From the NCBI GenBank assembly GCA_002371615.1, contig DFGA01000037.1, forward strand, positions 1 through 52,567: a DNA stretch of 52,567 nucleotides, in the 5' to 3' direction. Numbering within the stretch: the stretch's first letter is position 1; every line of letters begins with the position of its first letter. This DNA is from Lachnospiraceae bacterium UBA3762 (GTDB lineage Bacteria > Bacillota > Clostridia > Lachnospirales > Lachnospiraceae). The notes below the pieces were generated by a model. It worked only from the letters and a program-made list of their open reading frames with translations. It was not told the DNA's origin and searched no databases. The translations under genes and the position numbers were made by a program. This document shows, piece by piece, positions 7,761 through 16,415 of this stretch.

Positions 7761-8111
7761 CTAAAAGAATTCCTCTTCCATATCGGGATCGCTCCAGCCT
7801 ATAGCAGAGTTATCCGTCAATGGAGAATACGTTTGCGCTACATCATCTGTCCCAATGGGCACTTTCCCGGAAGATGTGATGATCCACGGCCTCACGTTAT
7901 GATCGTTTATCGTTTTTATGAGTTCCGCCAGCTTCTTAACATCCTCCTTATTTTCCGGGCAGAAGCCCAAACACCTTATAAACAACGCCATACAGCCGTA
8001 ACAGATATTGGACATGTTCCTTCCGGATATTGACAGCATTTTCGCCACATCGGGATATGATCTGGCCAGGTCGCTGTCACTGCCTGCAATGCGATATCTT
8101 TTTTCACTCAT
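7761..8111 (-). CDS. Hypothetical protein in ParM operon (116 aa)
   Basis: A 116-aa protein starting MSEKRYRIAGSDSDLARSY, with a hydrophobic/cysteine-containing centre (SNICYGCMALFIRCLGFCPEN) and an acidic C-terminus ending DMEEEFF. The ATG at 8111 overlaps the integrase stop by 8 bp and has GAGGGTG upstream. The position directly before parM is where a ParR-type adaptor would be, and the acidic tail fits a filament-contacting role, but I do not see a ribbon-helix-helix signature. ParR function is only an inference from position. Confidence 0.6.
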   Translation of the reverse strand: MSEKRYRIAGSDSDLARSYPDVAKMLSISGRNMSNICYGCMALFIRCLGFCPENKEDVKKLAELIKTINDHNVRPWIITSSGKVPIGTDDVAQTYSPLTDNSAIGWSDPDMEEEFF

Positions 8112-9348
8112 CGTTATCACCCTCTTTAGGCTTATTCCTGTCTACCGGGATCGGAACAAACTGCTTTGTTGTTGATCCCACCTTCATCTTCTTTCGTGCC
8201 GCAATGTAGTACTGCATTGTTGTGGATTCAAGATCTCCTATATATGCAGCAATCTCCTTTACTCCGGCACCGTTGTCATACATCCTTGTGGCAAATGTCC
8301 TGCGAAGTACATGCAATCCACTTACATCATTTCCGAATCCGAGGTTCTTATATATGGTAAGCATGCAATGCTCCAACATGGTTGCCGTATACGGTTTCCC
8401 GTTTCTGGATCGGCATATCAGATCGTCCTGTGTTCCGGGCCTGAGTTCCGACATAAGCTCAAGATCCTTTCTCGCATCGCTTCCGAGCTGGATCACCCGG
8501 GCTTTCTGATTCTTTGTTGTACCTACTACGGCTTTGTAGTTCTTTTCATCAGGCTTCCTGTCACGGTTTATGATCAGTGAAGTGCTCTTATTTATGGTAA
8601 GAAGCCCTTCTTTTATGTCATAATCCTTCCACCTCAGACTTATGACCTCTCCAACTCTCATCCCTGTGTGAAGGAGAATTCTTCCGATAAGACCGCCGGC
8701 GTATTTGTATCGGCCGGTTGGATATTGTTTGAGGCATTCTTCCTGAAAAGCCCTCTCTTCCTCTTCAGACAGGACGATCACATCCGCATCGGCAGCATTC
8801 TTTGCCTCAAGCTTCGACAGACGTTTTTTGATAGTCTTCTTTATCGACAGCGCCGGGTTTGCTTTGATATCATCGCGGGCGACTCCCCATTCATATGCTG
8901 CATTTATTACGTCCAGTGCCTTTTCTATGGAAGAAACCGACAAATCCTTCTTTATAAGAGCATTGATATGCTCCTCGATATCCGAAGATGATACGACCTG
9001 CACCTGCATATGTCCGATAGGATACTTGGCGATCTGATTTTTGATCGTACCTTCTCTTCTGTCCGCGGACTTAGGCTTGAGCTCCCCACCCTTCATCTGA
9101 AAAACCAGATGCCTCGTACAAAGATCTTCCACGGTATCAATATCCGTGATCACGGTCCGGGCCTTCTCAGCAAGCCAGTTGTCCTCTTTTTCCTTCATTA
9201 GGCGCATACAAATCGCCCGGTTCTTAGCGGTTACGGTCAAAGTCTTTCTCTTGCCGTCGTCCTTATAGCCGACACCCTTACGATATGTGACTGTTCCGTC
9301 AGGATTATCTTTAAAGAAACCCTGTCCCTTCGTTCCCCTGCTAGCCAT
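8104..9348 (-). CDS. Tyrosine recombinase (integrase) of the mobile element
   Basis: A 414-aa phage/Tn916-type integrase. The N-terminal arm-binding region covers about 1-70, the SAM-like core-binding domain about 75-165 and the catalytic domain 190-385. Catalytic residues are Arg231 in HTGMRVGEV, Lys279, HVLRR with His346 and Arg349, and the Tyr380/381 pair. The position usually held by His in an LGH motif reads IGD here (Asp372). It would integrate and excise the element. The start has GGAGAG six bases before ATG. It follows the excisionase-like gene by 11 bases and overlaps the next gene by 8 bp. Confidence 0.92.
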   Translation of the reverse strand: MASRGTKGQGFFKDNPDGTVTYRKGVGYKDDGKRKTLTVTAKNRAICMRLMKEKEDNWLAEKARTVITDIDTVEDLCTRHLVFQMKGGELKPKSADRREGTIKNQIAKYPIGHMQVQVVSSSDIEEHINALIKKDLSVSSIEKALDVINAAYEWGVARDDIKANPALSIKKTIKKRLSKLEAKNAADADVIVLSEEEERAFQEECLKQYPTGRYKYAGGLIGRILLHTGMRVGEVISLRWKDYDIKEGLLTINKSTSLIINRDRKPDEKNYKAVVGTTKNQKARVIQLGSDARKDLELMSELRPGTQDDLICRSRNGKPYTATMLEHCMLTIYKNLGFGNDVSGLHVLRRTFATRMYDNGAGVKEIAAYIGDLESTTMQYYIAARKKMKVGSTTKQFVPIPVDRNKPKEGDNDE

Positions 9349-9359
9349 TTACTACTCTC

Positions 9360-9575
9360 CTATACAAGAAAGGTTTTGTACTCGTACTGGTCAAGCCACT
9401 CGTTTAGAGCTTTGGCTGTTACGATATAACGACCCCCAAGCTTTATGGACGGGAAGCTCTTGCTCTTTATCAGCGCATACGCTTTGTCTCGTCCGATATG
9501 AAGCCTGGATGCCAACTCTCTTGCCGACAAAACAGTGTATTCATCCTGCACCTGATTGATCATTGTGTTTCTCAT
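9360..9575 (-). CDS. Excisionase-like helix-turn-helix protein
   Basis: A 71-aa winged helix-turn-helix protein of the MerR-like excisionase type: LSARELASRLHIGRDKAYAL is the helix-turn-helix, followed by the wing IKLGGRYIV and LNEWLDQY. Such proteins bend attachment DNA and direct the integrase toward excision. The ATG at 9575 follows GAGGTG by six bases; a GTG nine bases earlier lies within the ribosome site. It is the first gene after the regulated leftward promoter at 9736-9765. The leader from the promoter to this gene is about 150 bases and holds no clear gene. Confidence 0.85.
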   Translation of the reverse strand: MRNTMINQVQDEYTVLSARELASRLHIGRDKAYALIKSKSFPSIKLGGRYIVTAKALNEWLDQYEYKTFLV

Positions 9576-9707
9576 ACGCTTCACCTCTTTTCTTCTTTTG
9601 ATCGATTGAGTAGGTTTCCGGCGACTTTTTCCTGTCGCGATATTCCTTCTTCAGGGACATCCCGGTTTTTCCCGGAACCTTCTGAAGAGCTGTTGATTTA
9701 TTCTTTG

Positions 9708-9798
9708 GTTCACTATTATGAACTTTTATGTGCTTATTATAAGGTTCATTTTTATGAACTGTCAATAGGTTTTTGTAAAAAAGTTCATTTTTTTGAAC
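9708..9798. promoter_or_regulatory. Three copies of operator GTTCA-N6-TGAAC
   Basis: Three palindromes GTTCA-N6-TGAAC lie at 9708-9723, 9744-9759 and 9783-9798, with centres 36 and 39 bp apart. They occupy the space between the leftward int/xis promoter and the rightward XRE gene. The middle copy fits exactly within the spacer of the leftward promoter. I infer that they are binding sites of the XRE regulator encoded next door. Confidence 0.8.
9736..9765 (-). promoter_or_regulatory. Consensus promoter for the xis-int-parM operon
   Basis: On the minus strand -35 TTGACA (9765-9760) and -10 TATAAT (9741-9736) are both perfect, with an 18-bp spacer. Operator copy 2 (9744-9759) lies wholly in the spacer, so a bound protein would block RNA polymerase. 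This is the only strong leftward promoter seen between the XRE gene and the excisionase gene. Confidence 0.85.
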
Positions 9799-9825
9799 GA
9801 AAGTGGTCCAGATACGGAAAAAATG

Positions 9826-9834
9826 TGGTATTAT
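9826..9834 (+). promoter_or_regulatory. Extended -10 promoter for the XRE regulator
   Basis: TGGTATTAT is an extended -10 (TGn plus TATTAT) 34 bases before the regulator ATG. No good -35 is visible. Operator copy 3 (9783-9798) ends 28 bp upstream, a position from which the regulator could influence its own promoter. Confidence 0.55.
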
Positions 9835-9867
9835 ACTTGTAAAAATGTGTGTGGAAAGGCTACTGAT

Positions 9868-10407
9868 ATGATGACATTGGGCGAAAAGATCAAATACTAT
9901 AGAAGTACACTGGGGATAACACAAGCCCAGTTCTCAAATCTGTCCGGAATTGGACTGAGTACTATAAAGAAGCTTGAATGTGATATGATGAACCCCAAGC
10001 CTAAGATGCTGCTCAAGATCGCAGATGCTCTCGGGGTCAGTATTAACATTTTTACGGATTTCGATATTGTAACTGTATCAGACGTTATGTCACTGATCAC
10101 AAAGATGGATGAACAGGTCGAAATGGAATTCAATGCAGAATACGACGAGGATGGTAATCCCATCCCCGAATCGATAAAGATATCCTTCAAACACCCGTCT
10201 CTTAACAGAAAGCTGGCGGATTATGTTAAAGTAAAGGATTTTCAGAAGAAAATAGACGATGATCAGCAAAAATACACAAGTCCAGCCGATCAGGAAGCAA
10301 TCGAGCGCATGAACACCGAACTCGAGGAAACCCGACTGACCATCTGCCGGGCTCCTATGGTTATCGCAAAGAAGTTTAACGACGGGCATCTCCGAGTTAA
10401 GGTTTAA
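9868..10407 (+). CDS. XRE-family transcriptional regulator of the element
   Basis: A 179-aa regulator with an N-terminal HTH_3 domain (about 5-60: LGEKIKYYR, ITQAQFSNLSGIGLSTIKKLE, PKMLLKIADALGVS) and a C-terminal part with an acidic segment and a predicted helix pair. The ATG at 9868 follows GGAAAGG by nine bases; the upstream in-frame extension has no ribosome site. It is transcribed away from the excisionase/integrase operon across three operator copies, the arrangement of an element lysogeny-type switch. Between its end and the converging ABC-3C ATPase gene 238 bases hold nothing I can identify. Confidence 0.9.
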   Translation: MMTLGEKIKYYRSTLGITQAQFSNLSGIGLSTIKKLECDMMNPKPKMLLKIADALGVSINIFTDFDIVTVSDVMSLITKMDEQVEMEFNAEYDEDGNPIPESIKISFKHPSLNRKLADYVKVKDFQKKIDDDQQKYTSPADQEAIERMNTELEETRLTICRAPMVIAKKFNDGHLRVKV

Positions 10408-10645
10408 CTGATTATAGTATTTGATTTCTTATCTTCTTGATTCTGCTCGTTTATGTGACTTGGAGTTTCGTTAATCCATAACTTGGGGGATTTCTAAAAA
10501 AGTCAACTATGAATAATCAAATCCGTTTACAACACCCTTTTTACACTTGTTATATTCCATAATCTCGATTATTATACCTTTTTCTTCTATTCAATGCCAT
10601 CAATGAGTGTTTCAGAAAAGAAGAACCGACTTTCCGATACATGTA

Positions 10646-12403
10646 TTAGTTTTCCTGATAGCTTTTTTTTAAAAACTTGCTTCCCTTTGTAAAAAAAGCA
10701 ACTTCATGAGAATCAACATCCATATGAATCAACTTCTTTCTTTCCTCGTTTTCTATCTTATCACGATTAAGTGTAAGTATATATTGAAAATCAGGATAAT
10801 GTTCTTCCTGCTTATAGGCATAATTCAGACATTGAACAAGCGTATCCTGATCAACATCAAAAATATTATCGTGTACTAAAAATAGGGGATGTCTATTTCG
10901 CGTTAATTCGTTAAACATAAGAGCCATATCATAAATAAAAACTTTAGTTCGATCAACGCTATGACTTCCATCATCGTAAATACGAATATTTACATTTATA
11001 GGATTCTTTGATCTGCCTGATTGCTTTGATTTTATTTCAAACGAACACTCCCTATTTCCCATGACAGCTTCATGAATATCTGAAATGGTAATAGTAAATG
11101 ATTTTAACTCATCTGATAGTGCCTCTATATCAGCGTCAATATCTAATAACTCCTGTTGCTTACGAATGCTCAACTGTCTTTTCTGCTTATCATATTTCTC
11201 ATATTGCTCAAATAAAAACTTCATATGCGCAGATGACTCCTTTTTATTCTCATAAATTCTAAATCCCGTTTTTAGATTTTTCAATACTCCCTTCTTATCG
11301 ATAATTCGTATTTTTTCCGCATATTGCTCATCTAACAAACGAATCTGTTCAGATATCTCCGCTATGTGTATTTCCAACTCTCGTGCTTTTTGGTTCATAA
11401 GAACTCTTTGAAACTCCTCAACCTTATTCTTAAATCCCACGACATCATTTAAGGACTTAACTACGGCGCTACCTAGGTTTTCTTTAAACTGATTATACAC
11501 TAAAGCAATCTCTTCATCATCAACCTGCTCCGGTTGAGGTAAAGATTTAATCTTATCATATTCTGACTTCAGAACCCTTTGACGTCTTCTAAGTTGGTCA
11601 AGCATATTTTCTATGCCTCCTAATTCCTCTTCCATAGAAGAAAAAGCGTCATTAGATTTAAAAGCATCCATCGCCTCTTCCAATTGGCTCAACTCGGCGT
11701 CCAATGCATTTAATTCAGCCTTCACATCTGCAACTTTTTTATCTCCATTATTTGTAAGTTCACTCTTGGTTTTATTTAATACTGCATTTATTTTATCGAT
11801 TTCTTTTATCGTATTTAGAACTCTCTTATATCCATCCAACGAAATTCCAAGAATATACAAATGTACAGTTAGATCATCTGGTATCCTTTTCGACAGATCA
11901 TGACATTTTAATATATCCGAAAAACCTGATCTTTCGTCACGAATTAGTATTGACATTAGATTTCTAAATGAAGGGATTTCCTTGCTAGAGAGTTCTCCAA
12001 AAACCAACTCCTTTAGATAATCTTTCGCATCACTGAGTTTATTAAACTGAACCTCCTTTCCAGCACGTATAATAATTGGCCTCTCTTGGTATTTACGATT
12101 GCGTTTAATTATCACGTTCTCGTTCCCAATTGTTAGGTCCAGAATAATATCCTCTTCATCAGATAATACATTATCGGGAATTCTTGCAATTCTGGACTTG
12201 TCATAATCACATAGAAATCCAAAGTTTAGAAACTCTATACACATTGACTTTCCAACGCCATTTGTTTTTCTTCCCTGCACTATCGAATCATCATATTTTT
12301 CGCCTAAAATAAGATTAACTCCATCACGAAAAACAATCTCATCGAAAACATCATTTTCAGAGGAGAGTTTATTTATACGGATTCGCTTTATTTCTTTACC
12401 CAT
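10646..12403 (-). CDS. ABC-three-component (ABC-3C) system ATPase, DUF2326 family
   Basis: A 585-aa SMC/RecN-like ATPase. The Walker A motif is TNGVGKSM (about 47-54), followed by a long coiled-coil middle (about 200-440) and a C-terminal half with the Walker B-like HPLFLVHDNIFD (about 508-519). This is the layout of DUF2326 ATPases, the ABC component of the ABC-3C systems predicted by comparative genomics to be antiviral or anti-plasmid. It is the third gene of a tightly overlapping operon (16-bp overlap with the small middle component). I infer that it senses foreign nucleic acid or its replication and signals to the SMEK partner. Confidence 0.88.
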   Translation of the reverse strand: MGKEIKRIRINKLSSENDVFDEIVFRDGVNLILGEKYDDSIVQGRKTNGVGKSMCIEFLNFGFLCDYDKSRIARIPDNVLSDEEDIILDLTIGNENVIIKRNRKYQERPIIIRAGKEVQFNKLSDAKDYLKELVFGELSSKEIPSFRNLMSILIRDERSGFSDILKCHDLSKRIPDDLTVHLYILGISLDGYKRVLNTIKEIDKINAVLNKTKSELTNNGDKKVADVKAELNALDAELSQLEEAMDAFKSNDAFSSMEEELGGIENMLDQLRRRQRVLKSEYDKIKSLPQPEQVDDEEIALVYNQFKENLGSAVVKSLNDVVGFKNKVEEFQRVLMNQKARELEIHIAEISEQIRLLDEQYAEKIRIIDKKGVLKNLKTGFRIYENKKESSAHMKFLFEQYEKYDKQKRQLSIRKQQELLDIDADIEALSDELKSFTITISDIHEAVMGNRECSFEIKSKQSGRSKNPINVNIRIYDDGSHSVDRTKVFIYDMALMFNELTRNRHPLFLVHDNIFDVDQDTLVQCLNYAYKQEEHYPDFQYILTLNRDKIENEERKKLIHMDVDSHEVAFFTKGSKFLKKSYQEN

Positions 12404-12615
12404 ATCATTGCTTCCTCAAAATCTACAATGCCTACGGCATACAAAAAAGAAAGTCCTATCATTAGTTGCCGACTTCCAAATATCCCTACAGTCTTTAACG
12501 CTTTCGAAATATCATATATTGAAACTCTATCTGTATTTTCCTTTTGAATCTCTTTGAGTATCTGATAGCCAATATACATCGCAGAAGATCTGAGCATTGA
12601 GGAACTAACTATCAT
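12388..12615 (-). CDS. ABC-3C middle component (small helical protein)
   Basis: A 75-aa protein starting MIVSSSMLRSSAMYIG, with helices that suggest a small winged-helix-like fold (VSIYDISKALKTVG, RQLMIGLSFLYAVGIV). Size, position and overlaps match the small middle components of ABC-3C systems (an MC6-like type is my best guess). GGGGGTGAG precedes the ATG at 12615. The start overlaps the SMEK gene by 11 bp and the end overlaps the ATPase by 16 bp, so the three genes are very probably made as one unit. Confidence 0.78.
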   Translation of the reverse strand: MIVSSSMLRSSAMYIGYQILKEIQKENTDRVSIYDISKALKTVGIFGSRQLMIGLSFLYAVGIVDFEEAMIWVKK

Positions 12616-13576
12616 AATACTCACCCCCTTCATTTGGAAATACATTGCATTTTATCATTTCATTAATCAGATAAAACTTAATGGCGGCTCTATCGTGTTT
12701 TCTCCCATTCTTACTCAATCTATCGTCAAAGAAATCTACCATTTTGTTCAATGCTTCAACCGGATTATCTTCTGAATCATCTAAATACTGAATGCTTAAG
12801 TCTTGAAGATACATCATTGTAATTAAATTCTGTGCATCATCACTTCCTTTTATATTTTCAATCTCTGCTAAAGCAGAACCATACACAGCCAATAAGTTCA
12901 TATACTGGCTTTTCAATTTGCTGGCAAACTCCCTAAATCTATTTTCAATCTTATACTCAGGATCAACAATCGTCTCCCTTTTTTTATATCGATTCCGCCT
13001 ATAACTAGTAATAAACTCTATTAAGTCAATTATGGTTTCTACCTCGCTTGCTTCAGTTTGTTTATTGGAACATTTCTCATCAAATTCCACCTGAAGATAT
13101 TCATATACTGTCTTAAGCTTTTCCGTATCAAGCATGTTGATTCTCTGAATAAGTTTTTTTACATCCCAAATATCATCCTCTTTACTAAAATGAAATTTTC
13201 CCTCAGTGTCAAAACTAGTGGTATACTTTGATTTTTTTTCCGTTAAAAGAAGAAAGATCAACTTATCATACTTTTTATACAAATCGTTTTTTATGAATTC
13301 GTAAATCGTATGTTTAATCTTTTTGCTTGTATTGTCTGATGTAACCTGCACCGAAATACGATTGTCGTCATCTATTAAATCTATTCCCGGAGAATTTTGT
13401 TCTATAGTGTTAATATTTCTAAGATTCCACCCATTTATTAGATTAAGGAGACCTGAATAGAAGCTTTCCGACACAATATTGAGGTCATGCAAACTAACAG
13501 CGCCACGAACAGAGACTTGATAGCAGAGCAATGCAAGGCTATCCGTAATACCTTTCAAATATACTTCTCTGTTCAT
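12605..13576 (-). CDS. SMEK-domain protein of the ABC-3C system
   Basis: A 323-aa protein. Residues 1-165 form a SMEK domain: MNREVYLKGITDSLALL, SESFYSGLLNLINGWNL, NSPGIDLIDDDNRISVQVTS, a restriction-endonuclease-like D...QVTS core, and KYDKLIFLLL. A helical C-terminal part (185-323) fits the ABC-3C C-terminal domains. SMEK is one of the characteristic third components of ABC-3C systems and is thought to bind or cleave nucleic acid. GGAGG lies nine bases before the ATG. It leads the three-gene operon. Codon use is visibly more AT-rich than in the chromosomal genes after 19 kb. Confidence 0.85.
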   Translation of the reverse strand: MNREVYLKGITDSLALLCYQVSVRGAVSLHDLNIVSESFYSGLLNLINGWNLRNINTIEQNSPGIDLIDDDNRISVQVTSDNTSKKIKHTIYEFIKNDLYKKYDKLIFLLLTEKKSKYTTSFDTEGKFHFSKEDDIWDVKKLIQRINMLDTEKLKTVYEYLQVEFDEKCSNKQTEASEVETIIDLIEFITSYRRNRYKKRETIVDPEYKIENRFREFASKLKSQYMNLLAVYGSALAEIENIKGSDDAQNLITMMYLQDLSIQYLDDSEDNPVEALNKMVDFFDDRLSKNGRKHDRAAIKFYLINEMIKCNVFPNEGGEYYDS

Positions 13577-13733
13577 GGCTACAGCCCTCCATTATTACAT
13601 AACTAATTAATTATACTACACTTATCCCTATAATAGTACCTATATAGATATCTATTGGATTACTCAAAGAAAACTAATTAGTTTATTACAACGTCATCTT
13701 TTTCATGATATTAATTCTACTACTCTGTTATGA

Positions 13734-13898
13734 TTATCCCTCCTTAATAGTTTTCAAACGCACTTTCAGACTATTCTCGCAATCATTACCAAATAAAAGA
13801 ATACAATCAAACGGTAAATCTCTGAGGGCAATTTCAGTGAAACGACAGCCAATGTAAATATCATTGAATATCACAAAGATTGGAAACTCAGTAAAAAC
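13734..13898 (-). pseudogene. Possible gene remnant with a TrkA-C-like (RCK_C) segment
   Basis: The 490-bp gap between the ABC-3C operon and the SIR2 gene contains an open stretch of 54 codons on the minus strand without a start codon, reading NDIYIGCRFTEIALRDLPFD and, after CILLFG, ENSLKVRLKTIKEG before a stop. The spacing resembles the end of an RCK_C/TrkA-C domain, where an Asp would follow the last EG; a one-base loss at that point would restore DNHN in the next frame. This is weak pattern matching. Nothing else in the gap looks coding. Confidence 0.2.
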
Positions 13899-14066
13899 TC
13901 ATAGCAAAGAACTGACAGCTTGTGAATACAAAACCACAAATCGCCCTATCATCTTGAACGAGGCTTCCGAAGCAGGAAAAACTTATAGCACAACGCATTC
14001 GGTAATGCAATGAACAGAAAACTCTAGCGAGTAAGATATTTCTACTTGTCAATTCTCAATACAAAG

Positions 14067-16415
14067 TCATCCTCTCAGAATCCCTATAATCTTAAATGCT
14101 ATATTTTTACATTCATCATCAGAATCATATCTCAAAATATAATCATCACATACTTTAAGACAAAGATCCTCGTATGACATTTTGTGTCCCGCGCGTTCTT
14201 TTTCAAGTCTTGCTCTTCCCTGAGATGAATAATATACTGAATTCATCGCAAAATATCCCTTTATTATGCATTGCTCCGCATATGTTGTATTGTCATCTAA
14301 TTGCCTACTAAGAAGACCCGAAATAAGCGATAACGAGAGTGCGGTTTGAGCCTCAAGCTTATCTGAATTTGAATCGTCATCACTAGCTTTAACACAGTAT
14401 TGATATGCCTGCTTAAGTTTATCAACGTTGTCCGGATTCATCCTATAAATGCACTTGGATCTCTGAAGCCAGTAATGAGGATCTCTGTAGAGCACCTCCT
14501 GTAATTCCTCATAGACTTTTTCAATCAGTCTGCCAGCTCCTTTATTTCTGCCGTAAATCTCATTTAATGTATCAAATTGCATGATGTCGATAGCAATCTG
14601 TTTCTGCATCCTATCTTTGTTCTGATAGAAGCATCTTACTAATGCTTTCACATTATTGGCGACATCATTCTGGGACAAGCCGACATCATTTCTAAGCAAA
14701 TGTAATACAAGTGCCCTACTATTATGCACAACCTTGAATGATGACTGTGACCTTCGCTCACCTCTACTTGTTGGAACTCTTTCGCATAGCCTGTCAAGGT
14801 GTGAAAGAATACCATCCAAATCACTGTTTTTTATCCCCATCAAATGGATGTCTCTGCTGTATACCTTATCTTCCGATGCCAAAACAAGCAAAATTTGTTT
14901 TTCTATGTCAGATAATACTGATGGGATTTTAAAATATGAAGGAAAATCAATATCCTGTTTTTCCTTCAAATAAGTAAGGTAATCTAGGTTTGTATCGGTT
15001 TTCCTCCGATGTATCAAACCATATCTGTCGAGATTCTTGTTTAACAGTTTTAATTCTATTTCATCAAATTTTGGCTGTAGTTTCACCACTTCGCAATCTA
15101 GTGATTCCGTAAGATATGTATCCTCGAGTGTTTCAATTATTAAAACATGATGATCATTTGAGTCTATATCACGTTGTAAATCCTTCATCGCCAAATATAC
15201 ATCCGGTTGCATTGCATTGCTATCAAAAAGGAGCAGTGATGGTGTTTCTCTATGCAGAGTGCTTCTTACAATACTCAAGTCGAATGCTGTTGTTGACGGG
15301 AAGTAATATACGGTTCTTGTCTTCTCTGTATTACACATCTGCGCGAGAAAAGAAGAACATCCCGAAAATCTTCGCCCCGATAAAACTACAACACGCTTTC
15401 GACTAAAAGCATCTTCAATCGATTTACCTACAGACCGCTCTATAAAAATATCTGATCTCTCAAATCTATTCTCTTTTTCGTTGAATGGATTGACTCCGTA
15501 TATCCGCTGGAATCTCATATCCTTAATTGTTTCTACTGCTGGGTCAGTAAACGGAAAGTTAACATCATCGTCTGTCGCCGAATTATAAGAATGAACCAGA
15601 TCTATATAAAAGGACACAAAATCATCCGTTGTAATAATGTCAGTCACGCCATAAGATTCTAGCATTCCCTCTCTTCTTGCATTTACTTCTTTATTCGTAA
15701 GATAAATAATTTTTGTATTTTTCTTCTCATCCTTGACGCAATCATAATACCACTCAAGATCAGGTTCATTTTTCAAACTACATCCAATATATATGATGTT
15801 AAATTCACGGAAAGCAGTCAGTACATTATTTCGTATCGTCTCGTTTTCTCTTGCCTCCATTGCACGATGATACTCATTCTGATCAAAAACTATGTTATCA
15901 CTATTCCGATATTTCACTTCATGATTTGCATCACCATGTAATTTGTAAAGTCTGTCCATGCCATTGTAGTCATCTCTAATCTCCCTATATGGAAATATGG
16001 GGTCGTATAGTCCCGTACCTTCTATTCCATCATCAATATTGATAGTATATGCGTTTCTCCACGGTAAGGATAATACATTTTTCCTAATCACATCCAACTG
16101 CACTTTTGTAAAATTATTCCTATAAAAAGATACGTAGTCCTTCTCTGGTATATGCCCTTTTTTATACTCTCTCTTAAACCACTTTGCCGTTTCGTTAAAA
16201 TCCATTTCCTCAAGATCACTCTTGTTTAATATCAAAGAGCAATGCTTCATAAGCAACTCTTGCATTTTTGTTCTGCATAAATCGCCCATGGGAACAACGC
16301 CCATTAACGAAGGCATTTCTCCGGAAAAACCAGAGCCAAAAATCGGAATGATAGATTCCATCTTCAGAAAATTTACTATCGTATCTATGCCCTTTGCTTT
16401 GTTTAGATAATTCAT
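14067..16415 (-). CDS. SIR2-family NADase fused to a degenerate NTPase and a helical repeat region
   Basis: A 782-aa protein (from the ATG at 16415). Residues 1-280 are a SIR2 domain: IIPIFGSGFSG (27-31), TINIDDG with Asn126 and Asp128, YKLHGDAN with catalytic His160, and IYIGCSLKNEPDLEWYY. Residues 330-560 look like a STAND-type P-loop NTPase, but the expected Walker A reads SGRRFSGCSS, lacking the Lys. Residues about 570-782 are helical, TPR-like. The order is that of defense NADases which deplete NAD on infection (Avs5/SIR2-NTPase type). A GTG at 16442 is an alternative start without ribosome site. It is a lone gene next to ABC-3C. Confidence 0.82.
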   Translation of the reverse strand: MNYLNKAKGIDTIVNFLKMESIIPIFGSGFSGEMPSLMGVVPMGDLCRTKMQELLMKHCSLILNKSDLEEMDFNETAKWFKREYKKGHIPEKDYVSFYRNNFTKVQLDVIRKNVLSLPWRNAYTINIDDGIEGTGLYDPIFPYREIRDDYNGMDRLYKLHGDANHEVKYRNSDNIVFDQNEYHRAMEARENETIRNNVLTAFREFNIIYIGCSLKNEPDLEWYYDCVKDEKKNTKIIYLTNKEVNARREGMLESYGVTDIITTDDFVSFYIDLVHSYNSATDDDVNFPFTDPAVETIKDMRFQRIYGVNPFNEKENRFERSDIFIERSVGKSIEDAFSRKRVVVLSGRRFSGCSSFLAQMCNTEKTRTVYYFPSTTAFDLSIVRSTLHRETPSLLLFDSNAMQPDVYLAMKDLQRDIDSNDHHVLIIETLEDTYLTESLDCEVVKLQPKFDEIELKLLNKNLDRYGLIHRRKTDTNLDYLTYLKEKQDIDFPSYFKIPSVLSDIEKQILLVLASEDKVYSRDIHLMGIKNSDLDGILSHLDRLCERVPTSRGERRSQSSFKVVHNSRALVLHLLRNDVGLSQNDVANNVKALVRCFYQNKDRMQKQIAIDIMQFDTLNEIYGRNKGAGRLIEKVYEELQEVLYRDPHYWLQRSKCIYRMNPDNVDKLKQAYQYCVKASDDDSNSDKLEAQTALSLSLISGLLSRQLDDNTTYAEQCIIKGYFAMNSVYYSSQGRARLEKERAGHKMSYEDLCLKVCDDYILRYDSDDECKNIAFKIIGILRG

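Noticed and set aside
9541..9660. 39-codon frame in the leader of the excisionase gene
   Set aside because: It lacks a ribosome site and overlaps the excisionase start; the region is better explained as an untranslated leader.
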